Positions 54,794-63,302 of a stretch of DNA of 64,000 bases are shown here, piece by piece. The position numbers and the translations under genes were made by a program. Position 1 is the first letter of the stretch; every line of letters begins with the position of its first letter. Below the pieces are notes generated by a model. It worked only from the letters and a program-made list of their open reading frames with translations. It did no database searches and was not told where the DNA came from. The stretch comes from Hymenobacter sp. BT18 (GTDB lineage Bacteria; Bacteroidota; Bacteroidia; Cytophagales; Hymenobacteraceae): assembly GCF_012273015.1 (NCBI RefSeq), contig NZ_CP050954.1, positions 3,202,001 to 3,266,000 on the forward strand. Reading direction: 5' to 3'.

Positions 54794-55582
54794 CTAGTGC
54801 GCTTTGGGCAGGCCCAGCAGGTAGAGCTTTTTTGCTTTGCCCGCGATGCGGCCGGTTTCCCAGGTGTAGTCGGCTGCTTGCAGTCCTTCGAGCAGCATAG
54901 CCATATCCGCTAGTGTATAGGTGCGGGCGTTGGAAACGGCGCCGTCCCAGGTAAAGCAAAGCGGGATAACCGGAACTATATAAGTGAAAAACAGCTGCCG
55001 GAGGGTGAGGGGCCGCGCAAAGGGCGTGATGAACAGGGCCATCAGGAAGTTGGGCAGCAAGGCCAACCACCACAGGCTAATCGGGAAGCTGTTGTCGCTG
55101 ATTTCATACACGCAGATGGGCTGGTGCTGGTCCCGGGCGTCCTGTAGAATGCCGCGCGCTACCTCCGGCCGCATGTGGTGCAGGCTGCAGATCATGGTGC
55201 GCACACCGCGCAGCTCCGCATCTACGCGGGTGGCATCGATGGAGCGAGTTTCGTAGCGGAGGCCTGCTTGGGGCTGGCGGTTGATGGCTGCGGCCAGTTC
55301 CAGGTTTGGGTACAAGTCGGTGAGGGTGAGCTGCAGGTGCTGCCGGCCGGGCTCTTGCTTTAGCGCCTGGAACGCTTCCAGCATGGGGCCGCCGCTGCCC
55401 GAGCACAGGTCCACGATGGCCGCGCTTTCCGAGTGCGCCAGGGCCCGGTTGAGCAGCTGCTGCAAGTCCGCCGACGAGCCCAGCAGCTTGTGCATAACCA
55501 CAATCAGCCGCGTTAGGCTGATGCGCAGGGTGTTAGGAAACCAAGCGAAGTCTTCAAACTCAAACAGGTGGATGCGTTTCAT
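54794..55582 (-). CDS. Class I SAM-dependent methyltransferase-like protein
   Basis: 262 residues. The SAM-binding motif I is IVDLCSGSGGPMLEAF, followed by LTDLYPNLELAAAI and the acidic loop YETRSIDATRVDAEL. A hydrophobic stretch near 170-205 (LWWLALLPNFLMALFITPF, FFTYIVPVIPLCF) suggests membrane association. The substrate is unknown. No partner gene is evident. Confidence 0.8.
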   Translation of the reverse strand: MKRIHLFEFEDFAWFPNTLRISLTRLIVVMHKLLGSSADLQQLLNRALAHSESAAIVDLCSGSGGPMLEAFQALKQEPGRQHLQLTLTDLYPNLELAAAINRQPQAGLRYETRSIDATRVDAELRGVRTMICSLHHMRPEVARGILQDARDQHQPICVYEISDNSFPISLWWLALLPNFLMALFITPFARPLTLRQLFFTYIVPVIPLCFTWDGAVSNARTYTLADMAMLLEGLQAADYTWETGRIAGKAKKLYLLGLPKAH

Positions 55583-55794
55583 GTTGCTAGCGGCAAGCGG
55601 AAGACAGCGCCGCGCCGCAAACCAGCCAGCGCGGCAAAATCAGCTCCTATGCGGACGGCCATCTGGGCTACCAGTTACGAGCTGCTTTTGCCGCGGCAAC
55701 TTACGAGGCCGCATCGGCAAGGCCTAGGAAATTTTGAACAGCGCAGTGGTACGCAAATCTTTGGCAGCAGCTGGGAGCTGGGCGTGGGGCTTCC

Positions 55795-55847
55795 GTAGCA
55801 GTGGAGATGCTTCGACTTCGCGGACGCTAGATGAAGCAGGACGTTCT
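55795..55847. repeat. Half-copy of the REP-like palindrome
   Basis: GTAGCAGTGGAGATGCTTCG followed by a degraded loop and GACGTTCT matches the right arm of the full copies; the left arm is missing. It overlaps the 3' end of the small membrane protein gene at 55846. Confidence 0.5.
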
Positions 55848-56037
55848 ATTCCTGCCCGAGCTCCTGGCTATCCTCGTTTTCCTTCTTGTCTACCTGCTCC
55901 GTCTGGGGTTGGGTATTGATAAACCGTTCGCGCTTCTGGTGAATGGGAGCGGCACCCGTGAGGCCTACGCCCGCGGCAGCCAGTAGGAGCATGGCAATTA
56001 AGCCAAGGAGGCGGAGGTAGCGTTTGAGGGTTTCCAT
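55846..56037 (-). CDS. Small single-pass membrane protein
   Basis: 63 residues. A basic start (METLKRYLR) leads into one hydrophobic helix (LLGLIAMLLLAAAGVGLTG), then a charged hydrophilic tail rich in Gln, Glu and Lys. No family recognised. Codon use and the membrane layout look genuine, but the gene is short and flanked by repeat elements, so it could be spurious. Confidence 0.5.
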   Translation of the reverse strand: METLKRYLRLLGLIAMLLLAAAGVGLTGAAPIHQKRERFINTQPQTEQVDKKENEDSQELGQE

Positions 56038-56090
56038 AGCTTGGTAGGCTGTGAGGAGTAAGTGCGAAAAGCTCTTTCCACCTTTAGAAC

Positions 56091-56180
56091 GTCATGCTGA
56101 GCGGAGTCGAAGCATCTCTACCGCTTCGTTGACTCGGTGCAGGCGAAGCGGTAGAGATGCTTCGGCAAGCTCAGCATGAC
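56091..56180. repeat. REP-like palindrome, copy 4
   Basis: GTCATGCTGAGCGGAGTCGA and AGCATCTCTACCGCTTCGTT are answered by GCGAAGCGGTAGAGATGCTT and CGGCAAGCTCAGCATGAC, with a loop of about 12 bases. It lies in the gap before the clpB terminator. Confidence 0.88.
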
Positions 56181-56210
56181 GACCGTTTTTGATTGGTGGC
56201 CTTAGTGAGT

Positions 56211-56250
56211 AAAAAAAGCCCTGCCAGTATGGGTACTAGCAGGGCTTTTT
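56211..56250 (-). terminator. Rho-independent terminator of clpB
   Basis: AAAAAGCCCTGC and GCAGGGCTTTTT pair around a loop of about 14 bases, with a seven-base A/T-tract at the outside. It begins 18 bases after the clpB stop. Confidence 0.85.
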
Positions 56251-56267
56251 ATCAGCCATTTATGAGC

Positions 56268-58883
56268 TTACACGCCGGGGATTTCCACGTCCACGTTGTT
56301 GAAATGCACTTGTCCGTCTTCGAGCACGGCTTCCACCACGGCGTCTTTCGAGACTTTGCCGCTTAGGATTTCCTTGGACAGCTCATTCAGGATTACCCGC
56401 TGCAGCACGCGCTTGAGGGGGCGGGCGCCAAACTGCGGGTCGAAGCCCTGCTCGCCTAGGAAATCCAGCACCTCATCGGTGGCTTCCAGGCGGATGCCGG
56501 CTTCTTCCAGGCGCTGCTGAATCTGCTTGAACTGGATGTCGACGATGCGGCGGATTTCCTTGCGCTTGAGCGGCTGGAACATCACGATTTCGTCGATGCG
56601 GTTCAGGAACTCGGGGCGCATGTGCTGCTTGAGCCGCTCTACCACTTCCTCGCGGGTGCGGTCCACCACTTCCTCGTGGTTGTACTCATTCAGCTCCTTG
56701 AAATTGCGCTGAATGATGTCGGCGCCGGTGTTCGAGGTCATGATGATGATGGTGTTCTTGAAGTTCGCCACCCGACCCTTGTTGTCGGTGAGGCGGCCGT
56801 CGTCGAGCACCTGCAGCAGGATGTTGAACACGTCGGGGTGGGCCTTCTCGATTTCGTCGAGCAGGATGACCGAGTAGGGCTTGCGGCGCACGGCCTCGGT
56901 AAGCTGCCCGCCTTCGTCATAACCCACGTAGCCGGGAGGCGCCCCGATCAGGCGCGACACGGCATGGCGCTCCTGGTACTCGCTCATGTCGATGCGGACC
57001 ATGCTGTTCTCGTCGTTGAACAGGTACTCGGCCAGGGCTTTGGCCAGCTCCGTCTTACCGACGCCCGTCGTGCCGAGGAAGATAAACGAGCCGATGGGGC
57101 GCTTGGGGTCCTGCAAGCCGGCGCGGGAGCGGCGCACGGCGTCGCTGATGGCCGCAATGGCTTCCTGCTGACCGGCTACGCGCTTGCCCAGCTCGGCTTC
57201 GAGGTTGAGCAGCTTCTCGCGGTCCGACTGCAGCATCTTGCTCACCGGAATGCCGGTCCACTTGGCTACCACCTCGGCAATGTCCTCGTGGGTTACCACT
57301 TCCTGCAGCATGGAACCGCCGTCCTTGTTGGCGTTGGCCTGCTCCTGCAGGGTCTTCAGCTGGGCTTCGGCTTCCTGGATTTTGCCGTAGCGCAGCTCGG
57401 CCACGCGGCCGTAGTCGCCCTGGCGTTCGGCCTGCTCGGCTTCCACCTTGAAGCGGTCAATGCTTTCCTTGACGGTCTGGATGTTGGTCAGCACGTCTTT
57501 TTCGCCTTGCCAGCGGGCTTTCAGCGAGTCGCGCTTTTCCGACAGCTCGGCCAGCTCCTTGTTCAGGACGGCCTCGCGGTCCTTGTTTTCCTCGCGGCGG
57601 ATGGCTTCGCGCTCAATCTCCAGCTGCATGATGCGGCGCTGCACCTCGTCGAGCTCCACGGGCATGGAGTTCAGCTCGATGCGCAGCTTGGCTGCGGCTT
57701 CGTCCATCAGGTCGATGGCCTTGTCGGGCAGGAAACGGTCGGTGATGTAGCGGCTCGACAGCTCCACGGCGGCAATGACGGCATCGTCGGTGATGCGCAC
57801 CCCGTGGTGCAGCTCGTACTTCTCCTTGATGCCCCGCATGATGCTGATGGCGTCCTCAATGGTGGGCTCGTCTACCATCACGGCCTGAAAGCGGCGCTCC
57901 AAGGCCTTGTCTTTCTCGATGTACTTCTGGTACTCCTTGAGGGTGGTGGCCCCGATGGCGTGCAATTCCCCGCGGGCCAGGGCGGGCTTGAGCAGGTTGG
58001 CCGCGTCCATGGCGCCGTCGCCGCCCGCGCCGGCCCCGATCAAGGTGTGCATCTCATCAATGAACAGGATGATCTGGCCTTCGGAGTCGGTGACTTCCTT
58101 GATGACGGACTTGAGGCGCTCCTCGAACTCGCCCTTGTACTTGGCGCCGGCGATGAGCAGACCCATATCGAGCGACATGATGACTTTCTCGCGGAGGTTT
58201 TCGGGCACGTCGCCGGCTACGATGCGCTGGGCCAAGCCCTCCACAATGGCGGTTTTGCCCACGCCGGGCTCCCCAAGCAGGACGGGGTTGTTTTTGGTGC
58301 GGCGCGAGAGAATCTGGAGCACGCGGCGGATTTCCTCGTCGCGGCCGATGACGGGGTCCATCTTGCCGGTGCGCACCTGCTCGTTGAGGTTGCGGGCGTA
58401 GCGGTTCAGGCTCTGATACTGGTCCTCGGCCGACTGCGAGGTGACTTTGCGGCCGCCCCGCAGCTCTTTGATGGCGGCTTTGAGGTCTTTGAGGTTGAAG
58501 CCCGTGTCCTTGAGCAGGGTGGCGGTGGCGTCGCGGCCATCGACCAGGGCCAGCAGCAGGTGCTCCACGGCTACGTACTCGTCGCCGAACTCCTTGAGGA
58601 AGTTGTTGGCGCGCTGCACGGCGTTGGCGGCCTCGTTGGCGAGATAGGGGGAACCGCCGCTCACTTTGGGGTAGGCTTCTACCAGGGCATCGAGGCGGGG
58701 GGTGAGGATATTGAGGTTGGCGCCGAGCTTCTTGGCGAGGAAGCCGGTCACGTTTTCATCCACCTGAAAGAGGGCTTTCAGGAGGTGGCCCGTTTCGATG
58801 GCCTGCTGCTGATAGCCGCCGGCAATTTCGGTGGCCTTCTGCACGGCCTCCTGGGCCTTGATGGTGAAGTTATTGAAGTTCAT
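56268..58883 (-). CDS. clpB: ATP-dependent disaggregase ClpB
   Basis: 871 residues in full ClpB order. The N-terminal Clp repeat domain is at 1-145, NBD1 has Walker [17 protein letters not shown] near residue 206 and Walker [11 protein letters not shown], a long coiled-coil middle domain covers about 410-525 ([20 protein letters not shown]), and NBD2 has Walker [18 protein letters not shown] near 607 and Walker [16 protein letters not shown]. With DnaK it rescues aggregated proteins after heat stress. No CIRCE or other heat-shock operator is evident upstream. Confidence 0.97.
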   Translation of the reverse strand: MNFNNFTIKAQEAVQKATEIAGGYQQQAIETGHLLKALFQVDENVTGFLAKKLGANLNILTPRLDALVEAYPKVSGGSPYLANEAANAVQRANNFLKEFGDEYVAVEHLLLALVDGRDATATLLKDTGFNLKDLKAAIKELRGGRKVTSQSAEDQYQSLNRYARNLNEQVRTGKMDPVIGRDEEIRRVLQILSRRTKNNPVLLGEPGVGKTAIVEGLAQRIVAGDVPENLREKVIMSLDMGLLIAGAKYKGEFEERLKSVIKEVTDSEGQIILFIDEMHTLIGAGAGGDGAMDAANLLKPALARGELHAIGATTLKEYQKYIEKDKALERRFQAVMVDEPTIEDAISIMRGIKEKYELHHGVRITDDAVIAAVELSSRYITDRFLPDKAIDLMDEAAAKLRIELNSMPVELDEVQRRIMQLEIEREAIRREENKDREAVLNKELAELSEKRDSLKARWQGEKDVLTNIQTVKESIDRFKVEAEQAERQGDYGRVAELRYGKIQEAEAQLKTLQEQANANKDGGSMLQEVVTHEDIAEVVAKWTGIPVSKMLQSDREKLLNLEAELGKRVAGQQEAIAAISDAVRRSRAGLQDPKRPIGSFIFLGTTGVGKTELAKALAEYLFNDENSMVRIDMSEYQERHAVSRLIGAPPGYVGYDEGGQLTEAVRRKPYSVILLDEIEKAHPDVFNILLQVLDDGRLTDNKGRVANFKNTIIIMTSNTGADIIQRNFKELNEYNHEEVVDRTREEVVERLKQHMRPEFLNRIDEIVMFQPLKRKEIRRIVDIQFKQIQQRLEEAGIRLEATDEVLDFLGEQGFDPQFGARPLKRVLQRVILNELSKEILSGKVSKDAVVEAVLEDGQVHFNNVDVEIPGV

Positions 58884-59029
58884 AGCTGCTAGGTCTTAGT
58901 AGGTGGCTTCGAGTTGGAAGCTCTACGAAGCGACTAGCAAACGGGGTGCGAGAAGGGTTTTGCTGACTTTTTGGCAGAAAAATAAAGTATCATAATTGGA
59001 ATAACGGAAGTAATGTCACTTTGCAGCTA

Positions 59030-59503
59030 TTATATTGGGAACAATATGGACTTTATATAATCAAATACTTCAATTAGCTTTTTATAGTATCCCTGTAGAC
59101 TAGCGAAGCTTAGTGAAGAATCTTTACCATGAGCAATCAAATGCCTTTGTGCTACAATACTATTGATTGCTTCCTTTCTACCTTCCTCATTCATGTAATC
59201 TTGAACATCAGTAGCCCATTTTGAATCAAAATATCCAACAATGACTACTATTTTCTCTGCTTTTACATTTTGAATAGCGTCGAGTTGGGTTGTTAAAAAT
59301 TTATAAACTCGGATATTGTGACTGTGCCCCTTGCAATACTCTACAAATAATTTTGGTATAGCAACTTCAATAAACCCAGCACACCGAACACATAAGTACC
59401 TTGCCCAATGCGCCATCATTTCATCATCTTGATTGCATGCTATACCTGCCTGGCTGAATAAATAATCTAATCTGTTTTTATATGATGTTATTTCTCGTGT
59501 CAT
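59030..59503 (-). CDS. HEPN-domain putative ribonuclease (RiboL-PSP/MAE_28990-like)
   Basis: 157 residues, all-helical. The HEPN catalytic motif R-x4-H is present as AQRHLIAHG (Arg 120, His 125), preceded by MMAHWARYLCVRCAGFIEVAI and followed by a helix ending DYIKSILFPI, as in HEPN families linked to RNA cleavage in toxin-antitoxin and abortive-infection systems. It follows the DUF262 gene by 17 bases and is surely co-transcribed. Both genes are much more AT-rich than everything around them, which suggests transfer. Confidence 0.8.
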   Translation of the reverse strand: MTREITSYKNRLDYLFSQAGIACNQDDEMMAHWARYLCVRCAGFIEVAIPKLFVEYCKGHSHNIRVYKFLTTQLDAIQNVKAEKIVVIVGYFDSKWATDVQDYMNEEGRKEAINSIVAQRHLIAHGKDSSLSFASLQGYYKKLIEVFDYIKSILFPI

Positions 59504-59520
59504 TGATTTAATAATTATAG

Positions 59521-60699
59521 CTAGGCAGAAAATGCTTTTAGTGCTTTATCAAATCTAAATGCTACATTCTGTTCATTAGCAGTAGCTTTTGAGACGCTTT
59601 TTGTAAATTCCTCATCTGTTAATAAAGATTCGTACTTTGAACGGGTGGAAAAAACATCAAGCGAAGGTAGGTTTAAAGCTACTGCTACTGCTATAGAATC
59701 AAAGACTGCGGCATTAACAACTTTAGATAGGCGAAAAGCTCGTTTGCCCATTGCATTATGAACTAAATCCATTGTCATTTTAAATGCAATAACACCTTCA
59801 TGCATTTCTTGCGCCATTTTAGTTCTATATCTAATACTGAATCTATTAATAAAATCACTCATTGGTTGGCTATATTTATCTTTCATGTAATAAAAAGCAA
59901 GGAAACGAAGTATAAGTTCTTGGTCCTTGAGGCGTGTATTGGCCTTCCCAAATATGCTTCTCCAACTTGGATGCTGATTCATGTCTCTCACGGTATTCAT
60001 CAATTCGCCGTGATATACAGCAGCGCGTATTTCCTGTGCCGATAATTTTCTGCCCCCATTATTCAAACGCTCAAAGATGTGGTAAATACTAGTATCCTCA
60101 TCATCAGGTGTTTCTTGTTTTACAATTGTAGCGTGAATAATAGAATCGTTCAGCCTTCTTTTATCCTCTTCATCGAGCGTTTCATATGTTTTTCCAAGAA
60201 AGCGCTTTTGCACAGCAGTGAGTTGAAACACTTTTCCTGTTAATTCGGAATTTGGCTTGAATACGCCATCGAAGAACAACTTAAGAGACTTAAGTCTCTG
60301 TTGGCCATCTATTACCAGTAATTTATTAGTGCTTCGCTCTTTTGCTAAGAAAACGCCGGGAACTGGCAGGCCTAATAGAAGAGACTCTACCAATCTAGAG
60401 GCTTCATCTTGATTCCATACGTAAGCGCGCTGAAAATCGGGAATAATGACGTCTTTTCTATTCAATCTTTTGACCAATCCTTCAACATCATAATCAGCAC
60501 CATAGCTGCTTATCTCATAAGTTTGCGGAGCTACTTCTTCATCAATTGATGAATCATCCTCTACTGAGAAATCCTGATCAAAAATTCCTTCGAGCTCTAG
60601 TTGCACTCCTGCTGCCAATTTTTTACTAGCGGCGGGAAGCAGCTCAGACAGGTTGCTAACCGCCTCGGAGACATTAACTTTTTCTTTTTTTGGCTGCAT
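59521..60699 (-). CDS. DUF262-domain protein (GmrSD/ParB-like N-domain)
   Basis: 392 residues. The DUF262 core is visible as VIIPDFQRAYVWNQDEASRLVESLLLGLP (in part) at about 83-115 and VIDGQQRLKSL with the DGQQR motif at 131-135; NGGRKLSAQEIRAAVYHG is the other conserved block. DUF262 proteins bind and hydrolyse nucleotides and act as nucleases or regulators in defence, as in GmrS and SspE. The DUF1524 HNH nuclease domain of full GmrSD is absent; the adjacent HEPN gene may replace it. The first 70 residues are acidic and unconserved. Confidence 0.82.
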   Translation of the reverse strand: MQPKKEKVNVSEAVSNLSELLPAASKKLAAGVQLELEGIFDQDFSVEDDSSIDEEVAPQTYEISSYGADYDVEGLVKRLNRKDVIIPDFQRAYVWNQDEASRLVESLLLGLPVPGVFLAKERSTNKLLVIDGQQRLKSLKLFFDGVFKPNSELTGKVFQLTAVQKRFLGKTYETLDEEDKRRLNDSIIHATIVKQETPDDEDTSIYHIFERLNNGGRKLSAQEIRAAVYHGELMNTVRDMNQHPSWRSIFGKANTRLKDQELILRFLAFYYMKDKYSQPMSDFINRFSIRYRTKMAQEMHEGVIAFKMTMDLVHNAMGKRAFRLSKVVNAAVFDSIAVAVALNLPSLDVFSTRSKYESLLTDEEFTKSVSKATANEQNVAFRFDKALKAFSA

Positions 60700-60837
60700 A
60701 AAAGGTCTATCTATTTTAAAATTGTTACTCTGCTAGTTAAGCAATTTATAACAATGATAGGTGAGTTTAACAGGTCGCAGTGAGCTACAAAGAGGAAATC
60801 GTCTCTCCAACTGCGGGGCGCTGTTATAAGCTACCTG

Positions 60838-61533
60838 TTACCCCGGCTGCTCCGGCGTCTCTACGTTGCCTTTGTGGCTGCCAGGGCGGTCTACTACGAT
60901 GCGGGCGGCCTGGATGCGCTGGTAGAAGGCGGGGGCGGAGCGGGCGTATTTGCGCAGGCTGCGTTCGAGGCGGTCTTCGAGCAGGGTGGCAAGCTGGGCG
61001 AACTGGTCTTTGATGGCGAGGCGGGCGGCTTTGCCTTCGCTGATTTGCTGGCGCGGGTCGTTTTTGCCGCCGTTGAAGCTGGTGAGGGCCGTTTGCAGCT
61101 CGGTGAGGCGGGCGGGGGTGAGGCCGTAGTCGGCGAGGGCGGTTTTGTGGGTGGTGGCCTCGTCGTAGATGTGCTGGGCAATATCAACCAGGGCCGTGGC
61201 GCGCAGCTCGTAGAGGGTGGAGTAGTTGTAGTCGGCGCTGGTTTGCAGGGTGCGGTTCTGCTGGTCGGTGGCGTAGCTGTACACGTCGCCGGCTACTTCG
61301 GCAGCGGCGGTTGCAAGCAGTTCGCGGCGCTGGGTTTTGGTTTTGGAGGCGCCTTGGCTGGCGGTGCGCAGGCCCTGCTGGCGCAGGGGTTTGAGGGCGG
61401 CGAGCAGGGCGTCGAGGTCGGTGCGGATTTTCTGCAGGGCCTTGTCGGCGGTGTAGGTAGGGGCGGCCTCAGCCAGGGCAGCAGACACGTTTTCGGCGGC
61501 CGTGAGGCGGTTGTCTTGTCGGGCGGTAAGCAT
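60838..61533 (-). CDS. Helical protein of unknown function
   Basis: 231 residues from the ATG at 61533 (MLTARQDNRLTAAENV). The open frame extends upstream through a minisatellite, which is not protein-like. The sequence is almost all alpha-helical and Ala/Leu/Gln-rich, with repeated helix-turn pattern (DKALQKIRTDLDALLAALK, VDIAQHIYDEATTHKTALAD, QFAQLATLLEDRLERSLRKY). No signal peptide, Cys pair or catalytic motif is seen, and I do not recognise a named family. Confidence 0.75.
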   Translation of the reverse strand: MLTARQDNRLTAAENVSAALAEAAPTYTADKALQKIRTDLDALLAALKPLRQQGLRTASQGASKTKTQRRELLATAAAEVAGDVYSYATDQQNRTLQTSADYNYSTLYELRATALVDIAQHIYDEATTHKTALADYGLTPARLTELQTALTSFNGGKNDPRQQISEGKAARLAIKDQFAQLATLLEDRLERSLRKYARSAPAFYQRIQAARIVVDRPGSHKGNVETPEQPG

Positions 61534-61676
61534 AAGTAAAAGGAGGAATAAAGGATGAGAAATGAAGAATGCGACAGACGGCAATAGGCGAATAAGGTAG
61601 CGGCGCGATAATGGAATAAGAATAGCGGATTGCGGCGCTATTTCAAAGCACCGACCGGGAAAACCCGGTGCTGGAG

Positions 61677-61906
61677 CCGGAACGCCTGAAACCGGGGCCG
61701 GGACGGCCGTGTCCGCACCCGGAACCTGTGAAACATACCCCGGAACGACCGGCGCCGGGGCCGGAACGAGTAAAACATGCGCCGGAACACTTGGAACAAA
61801 GGCCGGAACCAATGAAACATAGGCCGGAGCGCCTGAAACCGAAGCCGGAACCGTGAAACATACCCCGGAACGACTGGCGCGGCAGCCGGGACTTTGGGAA
61901 TCCGGT
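61677..61906. repeat. 21-bp tandem repeat (minisatellite), about 11 units
   Basis: Units begin CCGGAAC or CCGGGAC at 61677, 61698, 61719, 61740, 61761, 61782, 61803, 61824, 61845, 61865 and 61886, all 21 bases except the ninth, which is 20. Typical units read CCGGAACGCCTGAAACCGGG plus one base. Both strands stay open over most of it, reading PERLKPGP-like heptads on plus and FRxMFHx heptads on minus. The sequence is unrelated to the 8290 repeat but has the same period. Confidence 0.82.
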
Positions 61907-62205
61907 GACGGGCGTTTTGCTATGCGTGCGGCGGGCTTTTGGCGAGCAAGGGGCGGCCGTAGGCGGTAAGCGGGAAAGCGCGGCGGCTTGCACGGCAGGC
62001 GCGTTCAACGTCAGGACGCGGGCAGCCTCTGCCCAACTGGCATGGGGCTTCCGCTGGCTCGGCTGCGCTCAGCAGGACAGCCCTCGTTTTTTACTGCCTA
62101 CGGTGTTTGTTGTTGGTTGCGGCGCATAGCCTGGCTGCCTGGGTGCGGACTTAGCCCAGGTTTCGCCAGCAGCCAGTGCAGCGCGAAGAAGCTACCAGAA
62201 ATTGC
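61907..62205. other. Gene-free stretch between minisatellite and DUF808 gene
   Basis: About 300 bases with no supported gene, RNA or strong hairpin. It is the 3' flank of the DUF808 gene and continues GC-rich sequence; short open frames here have no coding character. Confidence 0.5.
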
Positions 62206-63144
62206 TTAGGCCGCCTGTTCCTGTTTGCCTTTGCCGAATAGCTTCTTGGCCACCAGCACCAGCTTCTCCACCACGAAGCCAATGAGCAAGCCGCCCAGGG
62301 CGCAGCTCAGGGCTTTGGCCAGCCAGGCCACGATGGGCAGGTGGGCCAGCGACACTTCCAGCTCGTGGAGCAGGTGGGCGGTGAAGGGGATGCCGTGGGC
62401 AATGATTTCGGCACCCACCCACAGCATGGCGGCGGTACCCACGTAGCTGAGGATGTTCAGGAAATGGGGCATGAACTTGACGAGGCCGCGCCCGAATTTC
62501 TGGGTGCCGGGGTGAAATTTGTCCTGGGCCAGGTGGACGCCGAAGTCGTCGGCCTTCACGATGAGGCCCACAAAGCCGTACACGGCCACGGTAATGAACA
62601 CGGCCACGGCCAGCATCACGGCAATCTGGTTGGTGAGGGGTTGGTCGGTGACCTGGCTGTAGGCAATGGCCATGATTTCGGCCGACAGGATGATGTCGGT
62701 GCGCACGGCCCCGGCCACCCGCTCCTGCTCCAGCTCCTCGGGGGTAATGGTTTTTAGCTGCTCGGTTTCGGCCGTTACCTCGGGGTGCTTGCTGAACATG
62801 CCATGCACCTTCTCATAGCCTTCGAAGCATAGGTAGGCGCCGCCCAGCATGAGAATGGGCGTAATGGCCCAGGGCGCAAAATACCCGAGCACCAGGGCGG
62901 CGGGACTTAGAATAAACAGCTTGTTGATCAGGGACTTTTTGGCTATCCGGTAAATAATGGACAGCTCCCGGGAGGGGTCGAGGCCCACCACGTACTTGGG
63001 CGTCACGGCGGTATCGTCGATAACAATGCCGGAAACTTTGCCGGTGGTCTTGGCAATCTGGGCGGGCACGTCGTCGAGACTAGCGGCGCTTACTTTTACC
63101 AAAGCGGAAATGTCGTCCAATAGCGCGAAAAACCCTGATGCCAT
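62206..63144 (-). CDS. DUF808 family membrane protein (YedI-like)
   Basis: 312 residues from the ATG at 63144 (MASGFFALLDDISALVK), a start block that is strongly conserved in DUF808. Further family blocks are ASLDDVPAQIAKTTGKVSGIVIDDTAVTP and LMLGGAYLCFEGYEKVHGM, with five or more hydrophobic segments afterwards. These inner-membrane proteins have no established function; YedI of E. coli is the reference. The in-frame extension to 63429 lacks family character. Confidence 0.9.
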   Translation of the reverse strand: MASGFFALLDDISALVKVSAASLDDVPAQIAKTTGKVSGIVIDDTAVTPKYVVGLDPSRELSIIYRIAKKSLINKLFILSPAALVLGYFAPWAITPILMLGGAYLCFEGYEKVHGMFSKHPEVTAETEQLKTITPEELEQERVAGAVRTDIILSAEIMAIAYSQVTDQPLTNQIAVMLAVAVFITVAVYGFVGLIVKADDFGVHLAQDKFHPGTQKFGRGLVKFMPHFLNILSYVGTAAMLWVGAEIIAHGIPFTAHLLHELEVSLAHLPIVAWLAKALSCALGGLLIGFVVEKLVLVAKKLFGKGKQEQAA

Positions 63145-63302
63145 GTAGTCTGTGGTTGTGACGTAAATCTTGTTTTCAGCTGAGTACGCGTTTTGGCGTC
63201 GAATAGCTGCGCAGCAAGTTAGGGCTGATTTCGGCAACCGAGCCGCGCACGGCGGAGCGGCGGGATGTAGATCAGGCGGGCCGGCCAGGAGCGGCCGCAG
63301 CA

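Noticed and set aside
56622..58892. 756-codon plus-strand frame antisense to clpB
   Set aside because: clpB is unmistakable on the minus strand; the antisense translation is a shadow rich in Val, Gly and His.
61534..61812. N-terminal extension of the helical protein through the minisatellite
   Set aside because: The Pro/Val/Ala heptads come from the 21-bp repeat; the ATG at 61533 starts normal sequence.
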